This document shows, in pieces, positions 27,424-30,647 of a stretch of 30,647 nucleotides of DNA. The DNA is taken from contig MLAK01000641.1 in NCBI GenBank assembly GCA_001839685.1, forward strand, positions 55,885-86,531. Reading direction: 5' to 3'. A program made the position numbers and the translations under genes. The notes under the pieces are model-generated. The model saw only the letters and a list, made by a program, of their open reading frames with translations. It made no database searches and had not been told where the DNA came from. Source of the DNA: Tritrichomonas foetus (lineage: Eukaryota > Parabasalia > Tritrichomonadida > Tritrichomonadidae). Within the stretch, counting starts at the first letter, position 1, and each line of letters starts with the position of its first letter.

Positions 27424-30306
27424 TCATCGTGGTGATTTTGATAGAATTAATCCGATGTTTGCAGTTGGTGATCCAAGCATTTTATTCACTCTATTCTCTT
27501 GATCAATAAACAAAGTTTTATATTTTTTAAGATCAGCTATTGAGCAGGACAACACAGTTGAAACTTTAGTCAGTTTCTTCTGTAAATTCTCAATCAATCT
27601 TTGGTCATATTCTCTTGGTTTGGAAGGATCCATTCTCATTTTCAGGCTATACAATTCACTTTCAAGTACTTCAATTCTTTCATCCAAAAATCCATTCATT
27701 CCTTCATTATCATCAATAATTCTAGAAAGTGAATATTTCGATCCTTTTTCATATTGTGCAATTGTATCAATATTGGATGAAATAAGTCTTTTTCGTTGAT
27801 CATCAAAATTAATTCTATCACTTTTCACACGTTCAGAAAGAATTTTAATTCTTTCTTTTAAGTCTTTTGTTAGTAGAATATGCGAGTTATGCATATTGAA
27901 CATAAAATCATCGTGATTCTTAGTCTCTTCAGAAAATTTTGAACGATTTAAATAATGCTGTTTTTCCAATTGTTCTTTTAACGATTTTTCTTCATTCTCA
28001 AAAATTGAAATCAAACTAATATTTTTTTCAAAAAGCTTTTCTTTGGAATTCAAATAGAAAAAACATAATTTTTCACTTTCTTTATCCAAACGAATTCTTT
28101 CATTTTCAATTTCATTATTTATTAAAGAAACTCTATTCAAATAATTTGATTGAATATGATTTATATCGTTTGTTAATTCGTCTTCTTGGTTTTGCATTTT
28201 TTGAATCAATTCTTCACGGTTTTTGTAAAAATTCTTTTTAATGTTTCGAAAACTCACTTCAAGATTTAGTTTTTCTTCATTTAATTTTTTAGTATTAATG
28301 TGACGACTTTCTATTGTTGAATTAATTCTTTGTTTCAGAGACATAATTGTCTGTTGTCTATTTCTTCCACTATTATTTTGTTTCAAGGCAGATAAAGAAG
28401 CGAGATGTCGTTTATTTTCTTCATCAACTGCTTTTTTCATATTATTTTGAAGCTCTTCTTTTTCGATTTTATTATTCGTATTTTTTTCAGATTTATGATT
28501 TTGAAGATTTTCTAATTCTTTTGTTAATTCTTGGAATTTTTGTTGACATGATTCATTTGTTGTATTTATAGAGGATAAAATGGTCAATAATTCTGTTTCT
28601 TTGTTTTTGAAATTTAGGGTATAAGAATCCATTTCTTTCTGGTTTTTTCCTTTCTGAGTTTCTTCCAATTGAGCTAAACTTTGATTAGAAGAATTTTTTA
28701 TTTTGTTTATGAATATGTTTTTTTGTTCAAGTAAATATTTTTTATGGTTTTCAAGTTTTTCATTTTCTTCTAATCCTTTCATTTTTAATATTTCTTCTTC
28801 TTCTTCTTTTATTTGAATTTTTTCTGAAAGCTGATGAGTATTTAATGATTCAAATTCTTTTTGATGATGAATTAAATCATTTTTATTATTTCCTTCTTCA
28901 ATAATTTGTGATTTCTTTTGATTTAATTCATTTAATCTGATTTTTAGATTATTTTTATCGATTTCATTTTTTGCGAGAGATTCTTTGATTACATTTTTCA
29001 TATTAGAAATTGATTGAACGTTTTTCATTCTTGTTTCATTAATTTCCAAAATATTTTTCTTTTTAAGTGCCTCTATTAAATCGGTATGCGTTCTTTTATT
29101 GATTTCTAATTCTTTTGCCATTTTTCGTTCATTTTCTCGATTTTGGTTTATTTTTACTTTCAGAGAACTTTCAATTTTTTCAATTTTTTCGTTTTTCTCT
29201 TGTTGTTCTTTGTCGAAGATCTCTTTTTGATATTTAAAGTGATTATTTAATTCTTTTTCGAGTTTGTTTTGGGAATTCTTTAAATTATTGATAATCTCCT
29301 GAATTTCTGCTTTTCTTTTTTCGAATGATATTTGGTTAGAATGAACTACATCATTTGATTGTTTTTCTAAATTATTTTCATTTTCTATAAATTTATTCCG
29401 AAGATTGATTAATTCATCTTTTAAAGGTTGAACTGATAAGCTTTTTATTCTATCACGGACTTCGTTTTTATACATTTTTAATTTTTTATTTGACTCTTCT
29501 TTAAACAATAAAATATTTTGAATTTCGTCGTTAATTTCATCCTTTTTATTTTTTAACATTATTTTGTTCTCTTTAATTAAATCATCAATATTTTCTTTAT
29601 GATGAATAACTTTTTGAAATTTTTTATTGTTGTAATTAATTGAAACTGCAAAAGGATTCTTAGCATAAGATTCTTTTATTTTTGCTAGATTTTTTCTGTG
29701 TTTCTTCTTCATTTGATGCAGTTTATTTTGTGATTCTTCCTTTAATTGATTTATTTTTGAATTATTACTTTCATTTAATTCATAGATATCATTTTTTAGT
29801 TTAATTGAAGATTCTTTTTTGTATTTTTTTAAATATTCTATTGTTTGACTTTTTTCTTTCTCAAATTTTGATGTTTCATTTGAAAGAAAAGTACTCAATT
29901 CTTTTATCTTTTCTAAAAAAGCAGAAACGGTTTCGTTTTGTTTTTCAATTTGTTTATTGTGATTTTCTGAGATAATTGAAACAGATTGAAGCAATTCTGC
30001 TTTTTTGGTTTCATACTTATTTGTATATAATTTTGTGAATTTTTCACGGTTTGATTTGTTTATATTGTAAACCTTTTCATTGATTTCCGTCATTTTCTGA
30101 TGAAAAGTGTCCAAAGTTTCCAGAATTTTGGGATCATATATTTCCAATAATTTTTTCTTTTTGAAATTTCGTTCTTCGGCCCCGGCAATGAAAAGAAAAA
30201 TGACTTTATTGAGTTGTGCAAGCTTTTTATTGATGTTGAAACGGATCGCATCTGGATTTCTCTCAAGGAGAGTCATGTACGTTTTTTTAATATTTGGCCT
30301 GCTCAT
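27424..30306 (-). CDS. 960-residue coiled-coil protein
   Basis: The product is almost entirely predicted coiled coil. From about residue 70 to 900 it is Lys/Glu/Asn/Gln/Leu-rich with heptad-like spacing and hardly any Pro or Trp. A compact N-terminal part (MSRPNIKKTY..., with the hydrophobic VIFLFIAGAEER) and a short non-helical C-terminus flank the rod. I cannot name a family; structural, basal-body or flagellar roles are possible by type only. The start chosen is the ATG at 30304-30306. The frame continues upstream for 25 codons without an ATG. An out-of-frame ATG-TGA pair lies in the presumed leader, and a TCATT initiator match (A at 30388) lies 82 nt upstream. It converges with the WD40-type gene. 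Confidence 0.85.
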   Translation of the reverse strand: MSRPNIKKTYMTLLERNPDAIRFNINKKLAQLNKVIFLFIAGAEERNFKKKKLLEIYDPKILETLDTFHQKMTEINEKVYNINKSNREKFTKLYTNKYETKKAELLQSVSIISENHNKQIEKQNETVSAFLEKIKELSTFLSNETSKFEKEKSQTIEYLKKYKKESSIKLKNDIYELNESNNSKINQLKEESQNKLHQMKKKHRKNLAKIKESYAKNPFAVSINYNNKKFQKVIHHKENIDDLIKENKIMLKNKKDEINDEIQNILLFKEESNKKLKMYKNEVRDRIKSLSVQPLKDELINLRNKFIENENNLEKQSNDVVHSNQISFEKRKAEIQEIINNLKNSQNKLEKELNNHFKYQKEIFDKEQQEKNEKIEKIESSLKVKINQNRENERKMAKELEINKRTHTDLIEALKKKNILEINETRMKNVQSISNMKNVIKESLAKNEIDKNNLKIRLNELNQKKSQIIEEGNNKNDLIHHQKEFESLNTHQLSEKIQIKEEEEEILKMKGLEENEKLENHKKYLLEQKNIFINKIKNSSNQSLAQLEETQKGKNQKEMDSYTLNFKNKETELLTILSSINTTNESCQQKFQELTKELENLQNHKSEKNTNNKIEKEELQNNMKKAVDEENKRHLASLSALKQNNSGRNRQQTIMSLKQRINSTIESRHINTKKLNEEKLNLEVSFRNIKKNFYKNREELIQKMQNQEDELTNDINHIQSNYLNRVSLINNEIENERIRLDKESEKLCFFYLNSKEKLFEKNISLISIFENEEKSLKEQLEKQHYLNRSKFSEETKNHDDFMFNMHNSHILLTKDLKERIKILSERVKSDRINFDDQRKRLISSNIDTIAQYEKGSKYSLSRIIDDNEGMNGFLDERIEVLESELYSLKMRMDPSKPREYDQRLIENLQKKLTKVSTVLSCSIADLKKYKTLFIDQENRVNKMLGSPTANIGLILSKSPR

Positions 30307-30647
30307 CAGAAATATTTTACCTTTAATAGAAATAATTTCACATAATCTGAAGAAAACTTTTTGTATACAGAGATAAATCAAAATAAATGATGAAATCTCA
30401 AGTTTTATTTCACTTAATATTAAATCAAAAACAGTTTTATTTCTAAAAATCTCAAAATATTCTATTCAATTCAAGATATTCAAAATTTATCAGTAACTAA
30501 TTTTAAATCCTAAATCATTGAAGAAATATTTCCTTCAGGGAAAAAATCAGTCAGTCGAAAATCCACTTTTTATAAACTTTTTGATAGAATTGAATAATTA
30601 TTTTTTGATAAGATAGTCGAAAATGCTCTCAAAATAATTATGTTTAG
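30307..30647. other. Upstream flank of the coiled-coil gene
   Basis: About 340 bases running to the window end. It should hold the promoter of the minus-strand coiled-coil gene. Apart from the distant TCATT match noted with that gene I see nothing in it. Confidence 0.4.

Noticed and set aside
30307..30381. Upstream extension of the coiled-coil gene by 25 codons
   Set aside because: The extension contains no ATG, and its first codon would be TTG. The first in-frame ATG is at 30304-30306.

Overview
This is an A+T-rich eukaryotic nuclear window with long intron-free reading frames. It holds nine complete protein genes, the 3' end of a tenth at the left edge, and spacers with a few decayed coding remnants. 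All three standard stop codons end genes, so the code is standard and a ciliate is unlikely. Three genes have a TCAYW-type initiator 8-18 nt before the ATG. Several stops are immediately followed by A (TAAA), as in trichomonad polyadenylation signals. Poly-Asn tracts and an expanded set of kinases and phosphatases fit the same picture. My inference is a parabasalid, most likely Tritrichomonas foetus or a close relative. This rests on style, not on a database match.

Layout. 1-180: acidic C-terminus of an unknown protein (+). 2307-3725 and 5855-7627: two tandem Ser/Thr kinases (-) that share an exactly identical 600-bp core, including the same ambiguous base, but have diverged tails. A decayed stretch at 1915-2240 may be an older kinase-type tail. 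9155-11656: unknown coiled-coil protein (-). 11855-12362: possible WD40-like relic (-). 12745-13887: PPP-family Ser/Thr phosphatase (+). 14493-14825: small hypothetical protein (-). 15646-16713: FCP1/SCP-type HAD phosphatase with a large Asn-rich insertion (-). 18189-20945: five-pass membrane protein with prominin topology and Cys clusters (+). 21349-27225: 1958-residue protein joining a WD40-type propeller, a Lys/Glu-rich helical rod and a long array of Gly/Trp/Tyr beta-hairpin-like repeats (+). 27424-30306: 960-residue coiled-coil protein (-), convergent with the previous gene.

Themes. Four of the nine complete genes are phosphorylation enzymes (two kinases, two unrelated phosphatases). Three encode large structural or scaffold-like proteins, and one resembles a membrane-protrusion organiser. 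These would suit cytoskeletal and flagellar biology in a flagellate, but nothing in the sequence shows that they act together. Each gene appears to have its own promoter, and there are no operons. The points most worth following up are the shared kinase tract, the prominin-like protein, the repeat architecture of the 1958-residue protein, and a 267-bp inverted-repeat element with an internal hairpin at 8705-8971.
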